The notes under the pieces: generated by a model
The model's input: only the letters and a program-made list of their open reading frames with translations
What the model was told of the DNA's origin: nothing
Database searches by the model: none
Origin: Tolypeutes matacus
Taxonomy: Eukaryota > Chordata > Mammalia > Cingulata > Chlamyphoridae
Assembly: GCA_026826555.1 (NCBI GenBank)
Contig: JAKSZT010054334.1
Coordinates: 33,975,081-34,039,080, forward strand
Reading direction: 5' to 3'
DNA: 64,000 nucleotides
Shown here: positions 12,931 through 24,315 of the stretch, piece by piece
How positions within the stretch are numbered: position 1 is the stretch's first letter
How the letters are laid out: each line of letters opens with the position of its first letter
Position numbers and translations under genes: made by a program

Positions 12931-13469
12931 GTTGTTGACATTCTGCCTCCCACATGGAAGGAATCACTGGAGGATACTGCCATGCTCCTTTCTAGATCAC
13001 TGGCTGGAATGGTCTCAATATGTGTGATTTTTGAGGGACTCATTTCTGATCTCTAATCTCTGAGTAGGTCTTTTGCTCTAACAGTAGCATAAGAAACAAG
13101 AATAGGGAAAATTTATGCAGTGGTGAAGTTGGTCTGAAGTAGTTTTTCTCCCCACCATTTGGCCACCCTCTCCTAACTTTCCCTTCTGCTTTTCCCTTTC
13201 TTTGTGTAAAGCTACCGAGTGTTTACATCTATTATATAAATATATCTAAACAGCTACCTTATGGAGATAGCCTAATAAGAAAGTGAAAATGATTGAAGTT
13301 GTATGGGTATGGGGCAAAGGACTGCCATGGAAGGAGAATCAAGGTCGGAACTATTCAGGAGTCTGGAAAAAGTAAGTTGGGCTGAACTGGGATATGTATT
13401 CAGCAAATACCTGATGTGGTACGGGAATGGCACTGGGCTCAGAGGGGCTGACTTTCTGTTGCTCCTTTG

Positions 13470-13645
13470 CATTCTGGCAGGGTGACCTGAGACAAACTGT
13501 TTATTCCTTAAGATAGTCAATCTTCTTATGTGTAGTAACCATATCTACCTCACAAGTTTGCTTTAAGAATTTAAAAATGATTTGATTTTGTATGAAAAGC
13601 TTTAAAGATCATGAAATGCCACACACATGGCAGTTATTAACAACA
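13470..13645 (+). repeat. MIR SINE fragment, diverged
   Basis: GGGTGACCTGAGACAAACTGTTTATTCC, then CTACCTCACAAGTTTG, fits the MIR centre and its downstream part. Confidence 0.55.
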
Positions 13646-14284
13646 ATAGTATAATATATTCGAAGTCTCCAAAATCATGAAAAAATGATAAACTGAAGTT
13701 TCACTTGCTCACTAAATCCAAGTACAAGAATGAGAAAGTAGTCTTTGAAGCTTGAAAATGATGTAAATTAGAAGCAGCCAACTAGCCTAACAAACTGGAT
13801 TTAGGAACTATTGTCTGCCAGGTCTGTGGGAAATATAAGGAACAAATGAAGGATAAAAACCCCTGGAGCTCATTACTTCCAGAGGTGACCTAGGCTGGGA
13901 AAAAAAAGAGTAAATTTCTTGGTAATGTACTACTACTACTGCTACTAATATAGTAACGGTAGCATTAGTAGCTAACATTTACATTATCTCATTTGATTAT
14001 TAAACCAAACTAGAGTTTGTGGAATGGTTGCACTATTGGAATGGAAACTTAATCCTTTACTTATTTTTTACCATTTTAAAAAAAACTTTATTTTGTACAT
14101 TTAATCATTTATTTATTAAAAATCTTTGCAAGCATCTTGTTTGATATCAACCTGGATGGAGTGGGGAAGGGCAGAGAGAACAGTACATTGCACAATCTTC
14201 AGAACAACTGACTTCCATCTTTGGGACAATTACTTTGAAATTTGAGTCTAGGATCAGGGGGCAGGAGAAAGAGAAACGAAGGGA

Positions 14285-14355
14285 GGAAATGAAATAGTAT
14301 TCCTTAGGCACCTATCATATGCCAGGAACTTTACAGAGTGCATTATGTCTTATTG
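14285..14355 (-). repeat. MIR SINE fragment, antisense
   Basis: GGCACCTATCATATGCCAGGAACTTTACAGAG reads as the reversed MIR 3' portion. Confidence 0.5.
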
Positions 14356-14546
14356 TAAGGGATAAAGAAAGATATTTCAGGTTTTGGGAGTCCAGTTCAC
14401 AACATGAAAGTAATAGAAATTGAAGACATGTAGAACAAATATTTTTCTACTACAAGTCCTAAGCTACCTCCACGTTTTAGAATATTGGGCTGGATACACT
14501 AGAAATCCTGGTCATTATGGTAATTCTTTTGTGTGTTTCCCCCTTT

Positions 14547-14615
14547 CTAAATGCACAGAAGCAAAATTAGAAAAAGAAAAAAAAAAAAGAAAAAAATAAC
14601 TAAATGCACAGAAGC
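14547..14615 (+). mobile_element. Poly-A-only insertion with 16-bp target duplication
   Basis: The 16-mer CTAAATGCACAGAAGC occurs at 14547-14562 and again at 14600-14615. Between the copies lie only 37 bases of A-rich sequence containing AAAATTAG and A-runs. This is the structure left when L1-type target-primed insertion copies only the tail of an RNA. Replication slippage is a less likely alternative because the spacer is not itself the repeat. Confidence 0.7.
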
Positions 14616-14789
14616 CAGTGAGTAAATGAACATTTTTACCATTTGTGTTTAGAAACAATTTTCCCTGATGCAAAGAGGTGAATTAAGGTTCATTGTATTA
14701 TTATGAATGATAGGTCAGGAGGAACATTATGAAACATGGATGTATTAAAACAAATAATGTATTTTGTGTGTAAAAAGGCACAGAATGTT

Positions 14790-14912
14790 TCCTGTGTTTT
14801 TTTCCTTTCTTTCCCTTTTCCTTTTTCTCTTCTTTTCTTTTCTCCTTCTTTCTGTATTTTTCATTCCATATCTGTCCTTCTTTCTTTTCTTCTTTTTTAT
14901 GTATTCTTCTTC
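14790..14912 (+). repeat. Polypyrimidine tract
   Basis: About 120 bases of almost pure T and C, mainly TTTCC/TTTTC units. The apparent lysine/arginine-rich frame on the other strand is a by-product of this composition. Confidence 0.85.
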
Positions 14913-15122
14913 CTCTGTGCTCAGTAATTGAAAACGAAGCAAAATACTTTTCATGACATACTCTTTATTGGCTTCATCATGCGTATCACAAAATTTAATC
15001 TTTTGGGAATATCCATTTATATTTATTGTTATTATACTATGCTTTTCTAATCAGAGTAAATGCAAGGATACCTATAAATAGAATTATGAATGTGATGTCT
15101 ATATTTATATTTCCTTGTGCAG

Positions 15123-15195
15123 GCTCCTTCCTCTGCTACAGATTCTAGAAAGATACAAATATACTAAGAGGCTGCAAAGGAATTTCATATCTGAG
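15123..15195 (+). other. Possible 73-bp coding exon
   Basis: An acceptor-like TTTATATTTCCTTGTGCAG ends at 15122 and a donor-like GAG|GTGAGA begins at 15196. Between them one frame is open for 24 codons (starting at the second base), giving a leucine- and arginine-rich helix-like stretch with the core ILERYKYTKRLQ. Another frame is stopped by TAA. Such a short open segment can arise by chance, no neighbouring exon was found, and the product was not recognised. Confidence 0.2.
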
Positions 15196-15439
15196 GTGAG
15201 ATTTATTTCTATTAAACACATTACCACAAGGATATGGATTCTTATTTAAATTTTAAAATTCTCTAAGAGTGAACCTATTTCCTAATAACAAACTTTGTTC
15301 GGTATGTTTTTGGTAGGCTCAGGTTAGACAGATTTTTCTCTAAATATTGCAAATTGCTCAGATACATATGAATTAAATGTAATAATTGCTATTAATTTTA
15401 AACCTAGGATTTGGAAAGGCAATTCTAGATTTTCTTTCA

Positions 15440-15830
15440 CCTAAGCTTGCTTTGCCCTTGTTGAGTACTTCCTATAAAAAGTGACAATGCTTATGGTGCT
15501 GACAGCTAGAGAGCCTCTCGGGGCTGCACCAGTCTGAAGTAAATGAAAAGCTCCTTTCAGACTGAATTTTAGTTGTGTATTGTTATTTGTCTTAGAATCC
15601 ATTTATTAGTCCAGAGATAATGTGACAGTTGGGTCTTACAGTAACACAGTACTCATTAGCTAGCTTGACAGGGAGGTGCCAGCATCCACTGGAGATTGTA
15701 TTTTATTAATCTTCATGGCTCATTTGGAAGCCTCGCTGGCTAGCTTATAATGTGCCCTCGTGCTGACTGGAACAGGAATGTGGGGCCATGCTTGTGACTT
15801 AAGAATACAAACTTTCATGATAGGATTTTC
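15440..15830. promoter_or_regulatory. Candidate conserved non-coding element
   Basis: Repeat-free block with recurring GCTAGC-type motifs (CTAGCTTGACAGGG near 15661, GCTGGCTAGCTTATAATG near 15735) and ATTAAT cores. No open frame is maintained. The call rests on texture only. Confidence 0.25.
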
Positions 15831-15975
15831 CTTTTCTTTGACCTGAAATGCAGAAAGCTAGTAAGGGCCAAGTGGGATGCTATAATGTATATTTCCTTCC
15901 TGACAATCTGTAGAAGTCCATTCTGTCTAGATGCTAAGGATTGCTTGAATTTAAAACTTCCGTGCTTAGTTGATT

Positions 15976-16027
15976 ATACATATATGTGTGTATGTGTGTT
16001 TGTGTATGGCATATGTATATGTAAATA
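15976..16027 (+). repeat. Imperfect (TG)n/(TATG)n microsatellite
   Basis: Alternating TATGTG and GTTTG units over about 50 bases, interrupted. Confidence 0.7.
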
Positions 16028-16698
16028 TGAGGGTATATTTAATTAAGTTTAAGGTGAATATTGAATACCTTGAAATACTGTAGTTGCCTTTAAATCTGTT
16101 TTCAGATTTTTGGCAAACTTATTACATTTGCATAAAGTGTGCCCCTTCGATCTTTGAAAAATCTTTGCTTGTGTTTGAACAAGCTAACCTAAACAGCATG
16201 ACTCAGAGCTCTTACTTCATCGACTTTTTGTTTTCAGTCGGATTTTTATTGCAGTATATTTGTTTAAGATTTTATTGAGTCTTTTACCAATCATATAGAA
16301 ATCCCTTATAAAGCAGTTGTCTTTCTCAAAAAATGATTTTGATGACAACTAGTTTGGAAGAAGGTTAAAAAAATTCTAAATCATCACATTTTGGTGACTT
16401 TCTGGACAAATAAGCTATTATTGGGTTGCCAAACCTCTAAGTCATATTTATAAAGGAGTGTTCACTTATTTCTTACCAGTTCAAATGCATTTTACTCCAT
16501 ATTAACTGAAAATAGATTAAATTTAGATGTTTTCTTTGGCACTACACTAATAAGGCTAATCAAGATGAGATTCTAAGGCTTAAAAAATGAAATCAACATG
16601 TGGTTTAAGTCTCACCACTAATACTACCCCGAAAGACTGTTAAGCTTCGGATAGAAAACAATAAAAAACAAGGAAATTCACTGTTAAAACGGCAACAT

Positions 16699-16804
16699 AC
16701 CATATGTCCTTTAATACCTAATTACAACAGGGGCACAATAAGAAAGTGATTAAACCTGCACCCTATTGTGCATAGGTAGCAGAAGACATATGGTGCATTG
16801 CAAC
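16699..16804. repeat. Nested inverted repeat (106-bp hairpin)
   Basis: Perfect 10-bp ends ACCATATGTC (16699-16708) and GACATATGGT (16795-16804) enclose a second perfect pair GCACAATA (16733-16740) and TATTGTGC (16764-16771). A short TACCT/AGGTA pairing lies between the two. The loop is 23 bases. It could be a small inverted-repeat DNA transposon or a transcribed hairpin. No flanking duplication was found. Confidence 0.6.
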
Positions 16805-17525
16805 CATTAGTATGAATTTGATTGCATCTGTGATTTTCTGTTACAACTTTGTACTTTCAAGAAGAAAATGTTGGTAGCCATGTTGGTCATTGAGAAGAAT
16901 TGCCAGCAATGAGAAATGAGACCATTTTTGACCTCCCAGAAATATTATTATAAATTAAATAAAGGCCTACTGATAAGCTTTATTCCTCTTCCGATTTTCA
17001 CCATATTTTTTGGTGCATTTTCTTCCTCACTGAAAATTTCTCATTCAAACAAATTATTTTTAGTTGCCAGAAGGAAATTTCATCTGAGTACTAACCAAAT
17101 ATGTTTTTCTCACTAAACATCCCCTGTTATATTAAAATTTACATGTCTTCACATTGAAAATGGTAGGTGATGAAAGAGAGCACCGTGTCTATACTTTCTC
17201 TTAAGGAGATGAATTAATAGCCCCACGTAAATGGGATGTTCAAAACAGGTAACACTTTTCATAGAGGCTGGCTTCAAAATCTTCTGCTTTGAGTTTTTAA
17301 ATAACACTTTAGGTATAATGTCTTAATTTTTTCTCTGAGGTATGGAACTGCACAAGGCTCTTTCTTCAGAAATGGCAATACAGCTTATTCAAAAGAGAAA
17401 AGGATTCAACTCTATATCCATGGTATTGAGTTTCTTGAGCTAGGAATCAAGATGTGCCTGAGTGAGAACGTTGCTCATAGTTCCATTTGGTCTCCGGAAT
17501 CTATCACTCCTTTCAATAAGAAAAA
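16805..17525. other. Unique non-coding DNA
   Basis: AT-rich, with no feature recognised. Confidence 0.45.
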
Positions 17526-17529
17526 CAAG

Positions 17530-17690
17530 CTACATTTGTATAAAGGCTTACAACTTACAAGATGCTCATCACCATGCTTCATGGGGGGCAGGGACAGGTA
17601 TTGTTATCCTCATTCTACATATGAAGAAGCCAAGAAAGAGGCTCATTGAGTCCTCACTTGCCTAGCATCACTTAGTTCATGTCACTCATG
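17530..17690 (-). repeat. MIR SINE, antisense
   Basis: Contains the reversed MIR centre: GTTATCCTCATTCTACATATGAAG, then AAGAGGCTCATTGAG, then CTTGCCTAGCATCAC. Confidence 0.7.
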
Positions 17691-17754
17691 ACAACAGCGC
17701 AGGAACCCACCTTACTCAGTGTCTTACGCTAAAAATTGCTTGTTGCAGAAGTTC

Positions 17755-17970
17755 AAGAAGGAGAGTCAGTACATCATAGTAGGTGAGTCTGGATTTTAGA
17801 TTTCAAATCCTTAATCTGCGATGGACTAGCTTCTTGGGCATTTTAACCTTGGTAACCCTCAGCATCCTCATCTGTAAGGTGGATAACTTAACACCCACCT
17901 CATTAGGTTGGGGGTAGGTGGGAATTAAGTGAAATATCAAGCAACTTTCATATTGCCTGGGATAATTCTA
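17755..17970 (+). repeat. MIR SINE
   Basis: GAGTCTGGATTTTAGATTTCAAATCC, GGGCATTTTAACCTTGG and CCTCAGCATCCTCATCTGTAAG are consecutive MIR landmarks. Confidence 0.75.
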
Positions 17971-18024
17971 TATGATTATCCACACATCTACTTAAGGCAA
18001 ATATCAGGCATGAAGGATTAAGGA

Positions 18025-18440
18025 TTAGTAGACTGAAGGCACCATGTCTTGTTCATCTCCATATATCCAATACCTAACTCACAGTAGCGTATTCACACAT
18101 GGGTGTCTGACACATTTGCCTGCATCATAAATATATATTTGAATCATATTCATATGATTTCCTTCTGTTTCATTCATTCGTTCATGAACTCATGCATTCA
18201 TTTGACAACTATTTACTGAGCACTTGTTAAATGCTATGAGCTCTTCTAAGTACTTGGACTACAACAATATAAAAGAATGTAAGCCCTCATCCACCTTACA
18301 TTTTAGTAGAGGGAAAAAGAGAGACAAAAAGAAATATAGTTTGCCTATGAATATAAGTGCTATGAAGAAAAATAAAGCAGTGAAGGGGGAAAGAGTAGAC
18401 CAGGGGGCTTTCGTGTGCAGGGACTGAGTGATGGGCTGGG
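18025..18440. repeat. L2 LINE 3' fragments, first + then -
   Basis: 18025-18115 (+) shows GGCACCATGTCTTGTTCATCTCC, an L2 3' end. 18165-18440 reads as L2 on the minus strand: TCATTCATTCGTTCATG, TTACTGAGCACTTG, CTTACATTTTAGTAG, then AAGTGCTATGAAGAAAAATAAAGC. The two pieces face opposite ways, so they are separate insertions or were rearranged. Confidence 0.65.
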
Positions 18441-18539
18441 AGTCCTGGGTTTCATGCAACCCGTGTAAACAGGTATAAAGGGCTAATGAGACTCACCCTG
18501 TTAGTCACAAGGCAGATAGTAGATTGAGCACTTTAATTC

Positions 18540-18992
18540 CTATCTACTAAAAAAAATACTATACAGTAGGCTAGATTAAACAACAGGGATTTATTGCCTA
18601 CAGTTTGGGGGCTTGGAGAAGTCCAAAACTGAGGTGTTAGCAAGATGATGCTTTCTCCCCCAAGACTGGTTTTCCAGGGCTAACTGCTGGTGACCCTTGG
18701 TCCTTGGCTTTCTTTGTCATATGGCAATGTACACGACAGTGTCTTCTCTTTTTTCTTCTGGGTTCCTTTGACTTCTAACTTCTGGCTGTTCCCCATGGCT
18801 TCCTCTATGTGTCCAATTTCCATTGTTTATAAAGACATCAGCCATGTTGGGTTAAGGCCCAGCCTCATTCAGTTTGGGCATCACCTTAACTAATAATGTC
18901 TTCAAAGGTCTTATTTATAAATGGGTTCACACCCACAGTGGGAGCTAAACATGCCTTTTGTGGGGGACATGATTCACTTTCCAAGAGTGAAA
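18540..18992 (-). mobile_element. Solo LTR, MaLR-like family, antisense
   Basis: It aligns by eye along its length with the LTRs at 52182-52651 and 53499-53955. Shared landmarks in the sense direction are the GTGGGTGTGAACCC block, the AACCCAGAAGA block, ATGACAAAG and the terminal CAATAAATCCCTGTTGTTTAA. This copy is the most diverged of the three and its ends are uncertain. No internal viral genes remain. Confidence 0.65.
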
Positions 18993-21900
18993 TAGTAGAT
19001 ATTGGGGGACAAAGGTTAGGATCTTGTCATGAGCCCATGGAGTTCTGGTCCCTACTTCACCCCTGAAATAATAATGTGCAAGTTGGGAGAGGGGTGATGT
19101 TACCTGGAGCTCCCACCCACAGAGTTACGGGGGTTCTTCTGATTAGCATATATTGCTTAACACTGTTATTGGTGCAGAACTAGATTAGAGCCTTACCATA
19201 AATGACAAAATTTCTGAGGATATTTACTACTGCTCATTTTTTGTTGCTAAGCAATTTTTTTTCCTCCTATGGCTGGTGAAACCTTTATTTAGAAAGCTCA
19301 AAAAAATTTAAAAAGTAAAGTTTCATGTTCCATGACATCTGTGTAGTTTAGAATGCTGTCATGTGTTAAAAATTTATCCTGGAACACTGCAATGGATGGT
19401 CTTGGCTGTAAATGTTACATATTGTCTTTGTTGTAAAATATTAATTTTATCACTATTTACACGTTAGCCTAATCAGAACACCTTTTTTTTCCCCCCAAAG
19501 TAGTTCTGCCATTTTGCATTAAGAAATTTACCGTTGCAGCTTGCTGCCTGCTAGGGACTAGAATCAAACTAGAGCCTGATTCTAAGTCCAGAATAACTGG
19601 AATTTAACTCCTTGAATTCAGGAAATAGCGACAATTGCAAACAAGTGAAACTGAACACAAGATTTTGAAGGTGGAGGTTTCATGATTATACAATTAACAA
19701 GAAGTTTTGTTAACCTAAGTTTATCGACTTTTTACAGAACTTTTCAATTTAGGAATTTTTAGGGGGGTTAGGGAGAGGGAGGAAACCTGTCTTAAAAATT
19801 GACTTAAGTGAGTAAAAAAGAGAGTATTTTACAGTGATGGGGTTCCACTCTTCATCCTAATGGATTCTTAACTTAGCAGCCTAATTAGTGACGTTTAAAT
19901 ATCATTTCACTTCCCTTGATCCTCAGCTCACCAAAAGCACTAAAGTTCAACCCAGTGGGACATAATTGCAAGTTTAAAATATATGAAGTCAAATACTCAT
20001 TCAATCACTAACATATAGTTAAATTACTATTTCAACTTTTGACAAGCATAGGAGTGCATTTTACCAAACTTTTGGTGTGACTGAGAAGTGTTTTTAGTGT
20101 GTATCATTGAACAAAGGTCCTCATTTCTTATATTTGTTCAAATCTTAGGTGAATTTCCAAAAATGACAATTACATCAGGGCCAGTCAAACCAAGATGTCA
20201 TTGGGGTTTGTGAAAATGAAGTGAAGTTCTTTTCCCAGGTCTAAGTATTTCCATGAGTATTGAATAGAACTTAATAAATCAAGAGTTGGAATTTAACTTT
20301 GGAGGCTTGAATTTACAACTGAACTGTTGGAGACCCTGACCCCACCACTTTTTCCCTCTGTGCTGATTTTCCAACTATATAGCATTGTGAATATGATTTT
20401 TGCCACCTAATTCCCAGGGCAGTCATCAATTGGTTGTGAAAAGCTTTCCGGAATCCAGGGTAAAAATGCAAAAAATGTTATTATTAACCTAACTGAGACA
20501 TTTATATTTAATCTACCTTCCATGAGTCACTTAACCACCCACAGTGATTCCTTGGCACTTGTGGACATGTTGCTTGAGCTGTGATAGATAATCGATCCAT
20601 CCCTGCTCTATCCCCCTTTTTATTATAAATACAGAACTGGGCCCTGACTCAACCATGAGTGCTTAGTGACTGGGGCTGTAGTAACTGCATCTGGCATACA
20701 GTAGGTGCTCTATAAATGTTTGATTGTTATTGGTCACAGCTCCATAGGGTGAGGACAGAACTCTGTATACAGTAAATGGTCAGTGCTGTTGTGATTGATC
20801 TGTTTGGCAGGATACTTATTTATTGAGAAATGAGATTTTAAATTTCCCTTCCCAACCCCCATGCCAAGAAAGTAACCAGAACTTTCTGTTCCCTTGCTTC
20901 AAGGCCTGTTTTACAGAGCTGAAAACAGACTTTTCCTGAAGATATTGTTGAATTGACTCTTCTGCTTCCAACCCATGTATGCTACTGGTTTTAGTTTTTG
21001 AAAGCCAAAATGCTTTGAGGTCATTATGACATTTCCAGAGAAGAAAAGTGAGAAAAATGCTTGCAGAAAGAGAGGAGGAAGTGGCTGCCTCTGGGTTAGA
21101 GAATAAGTTCTCGAGACTAAGAAGTGTACCATTGTTCTTCGGGCCTTCAAGGGAGATGGCAGGACATGGATACAGTGGGGAGACTCATGGTGTACCTTGG
21201 GGATTGAGCTCTTGGCACCGGGCTCCAGGTTCTATAAAGATTCCTATGACCTAGCAGCAGAGCACCATCCCTCCAACTCCCAATGAGGGAACATTCAGAC
21301 TGAGTGCCCTGAAGACCAGAGAAAGCTTTCACAACAACTCTGCTTATTGGGCATGCCTGAGATGCCCAGAACAAGGGGGTGATGAAGAAGGCCCTAGAGT
21401 TAAACAAGGAAAGTGTTTTTAAAAAAGTTATCTGAAACATGGCACCAAGACTATAGGGTTGAAGTAGAGAGAATAGGTGTTTCGGGTATGTGATCAAAAT
21501 CGACATCCCATAAGGAGATTTAGAGATTTAAGTCTGAATTCCCTTCCAAACATCCTCATTTATTTTTTTCCTGAATTATCTCGACAGTTCCTCTTTCGGG
21601 TATTCTTTGGCCTCCACAATCTGAATCTGATCTGCTTTACAACCCTTATCTCTACCTCAGTTTTCCCATATTCAACCACCTCCAGATTTGTGTATTCTCC
21701 AACATCTTCCTCTGGAAGTTACCATCTTTGAAATCTTCCTCCTTTGAGGGTTTTTGTGCACTGATATCACTGTAGCAAATCAATCAACTACCCTGACTAC
21801 TTGAATAGTTTTATTTCCTATTTAAAAAGAAGTGATTACAGATGTTAAACAGAAGAGAGGCATCTGTCATTATTTTTGAGAATGTTAATAATTCTGGAAG

Positions 21901-22905
21901 ATTTAGTACTATTCATGTAAAATTGAGGTATTTGACTTAGTGGTAAGAAATAGGTAGAAACAGAAGGAAGAAGGTGGGATAAATGGAATCCTAGGCTGTC
22001 TTGCCATGCATGGCTCGGCAAGCTCCTTTCTTCTGTCTTGTTCTCATCCACATGCATTCTCATATTCAGGATGAAGCCTTCTGAAGTAGACAGCAGTTGA
22101 AGCCCTGAAGAAGATGATAAATAACAACAGAGCATGGAAAAAAGATGATTAAAATCACCTACGTTGTTAGGGTCCCTAGGGCACATGCCAGCCTCTGCCC
22201 AGTCTGGATTCTCTCCACCAGGGACTGTTTTAAAGTCAGTGTCTCAAATGGCTTTTGTGACCTCTTCTACCTGAGAAGAGGAAATTAAAAAACCTCTCTT
22301 CCCACTGTCTAATCCTCTCAATATAAATACAGGAACAAGACACAATGTGCTTCCTGTTGCACAGAAATAAGTCTCAAAGTGGTTATATTTTATATGTTTG
22401 ATTTACGTTCTGGGTGGGTTAAGGTCCTAAGGAGATTAGACCCCCATGGCTCTTTGTGACTTTAGAAGACAATATAGCTTATTGTTTCTCTTGCAAACAT
22501 GGGTCTTTTAAAATTAGGTATTTGATATCTCTTCAATCCTTAATTTTTTTAACATGCATTATTCAGCATGAGATAGAAATAATTTCCCCATCATCTATGG
22601 GTATAGCTCTTTGAATAACATTTGCTTAGGTCAAGGAACTAGTTTAAAAATGACACTTTACCGCTCATGCAGACTGTAAAAAATTTAGTTTCAGTGTAGC
22701 TTCTGAACTTGCTATTGTTACTATGCTTGTCAGAACTCAGTTTTTAAAAGCCATCATTTAATACAGGGTGAAGCAGGTCACTATGCAGACACGCTTAAAA
22801 ATGATGCAGAGGAAATGAAATATAAAACATAAAATCAGGAACTTATTTTACAGGCATAATCTGAATATACTGTTACTTTGCTCTTCAGCTTTAAAAGGAA
22901 TTTGA
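18993..22905. other. Mostly unique non-coding DNA
   Basis: No exon or lineage-specific repeat recognised. An L2/MIR-type 3' end lies at about 20650-20735 (CTGGCATACAGTAGGTGCTC then ATAAATGTTTGATTG). The frames of around 110-120 codons on the minus strand at 21147-21506 and 21845-22186 have no domain character. Confidence 0.5.
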
Positions 22906-22909
22906 GAAA

Positions 22910-23060
22910 GAGCATTTGGAGTCCAGGGACATGGGTTTGTTTTTTGGCTCCACTGTGCAATAGCTATATAACCTTGGTTAAGATTGCTTCTCTTAGCCTT
23001 GGTTTCCTTTTCCGCTAAATAAAAAAATAGTACTAGGCACCATTCAACTCCTAAATATCT
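22910..23060 (+). repeat. MIR SINE
   Basis: GCATTTGGAGTCCAGGGACATGGG, CACTGTGCAATAGCTATATAACC and CTTGGTTTCCTTTTCCGC follow the MIR consensus order. Confidence 0.75.
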
Positions 23061-24286
23061 GTAAAACCAGCTTCACTTGTAAGTCCTATTGCCAAGTTTC
23101 TAATCAATGTGTTCTTTGAGGCCAAAACATTATTTTAAGAGAAACTTCTGGCTAATGTTTTGATATGGCATAACAGAACTGTCGTTGGCATTTTAATTCA
23201 ATATCATTTAGAATGCTAAGTTTTGTCTCAGAATAAAAAGCAGAATTATTGAAGACTATGGATTTTTATCAAATAGAAGGGGAGGGGGAAGCATACTGTA
23301 ACCATTGTTTCTTTTCTGCATTCTTAATCTTTCCAGGCAATGAAAGATAGGGTATAAAGCAATTTAGTTTGTTCCCCAGTGAATGCTAAGGTATCAAAGA
23401 TATTAAAACTATATTAAAGTTTGCAATTATTTCTGAGATAGTCGAATAGCGCGAACTTGGAAATGAAAGAGTTTAAGATGGTTTAAGGTGCTACTGGTCA
23501 CTTTCATTCTTTGGGTCATTTAAATATCATGCTAATGAAAAGGAAATGGAATAAAAGTATTATTCTGTTAATGAACTTAACAGTAGAACCCAGTAGAAAT
23601 ATATGATAAATAAATACAATGTCAAGTTAGAAAAAATGTTGTAGTTTCATGTTGTTGGTTTGCAAATTGAATTTTTACATAAAATTTACACTAAATGGAA
23701 CCTCATTATATAGTGATGAGGTCCAGTATGATCCAAATCATTAAAATCACTGTACTGCTTAATGATTCACTAAGTGGTACTGCAGTGCCATAAATTTAGC
23801 ACTAGTTTCATGATTCAAAACACCAGACTGAGACACCAGCAAATCGTATGTGGATCATTAAATTTACAATGAATGTCAGAGATGAAATAAGGGGGAAAAA
23901 ACACTTTGAGAGATAGGGATAATATGTGCTCTAAGGTGACATACATCAAGATAAATGATCTTATACCACTTGTGCTTGGATAATAATGGGGGGTAGTTTT
24001 TTTTGTTATTCTTCATTTCATAATTTCCAAAGGGGCTGGAAGTCTAAACTCCTACGAATTAAAGCAGCTGTCACTTTTTGACTACCTGTGATCTGTTTCA
24101 TTTATATTTATAATATATACATTTATATATGCCATTACATTTTAAACTTAGCTGATTTTGCCTAGACATAATAGCTCATCTAATTTTCTATCATATTAGT
24201 TCAAAATGATTTTTATGGTTGGATGAAATCTGGACTGGTATTACATGAAACCTACCAAGACTATAAGGTTTAATTCCAAAATCATT
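23061..24286. other. Unique non-coding DNA
   Basis: AT-rich sequence up to the retrocopy target site. Nothing recognised. Confidence 0.5.
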
Positions 24287-24315
24287 AACAATGTTTTTTT
24301 TTTTTTTTTTTTTTT

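Noticed and set aside
14745..14954. A lysine/arginine-rich frame on the minus strand
   Set aside because: It is the complement of a polypyrimidine tract.
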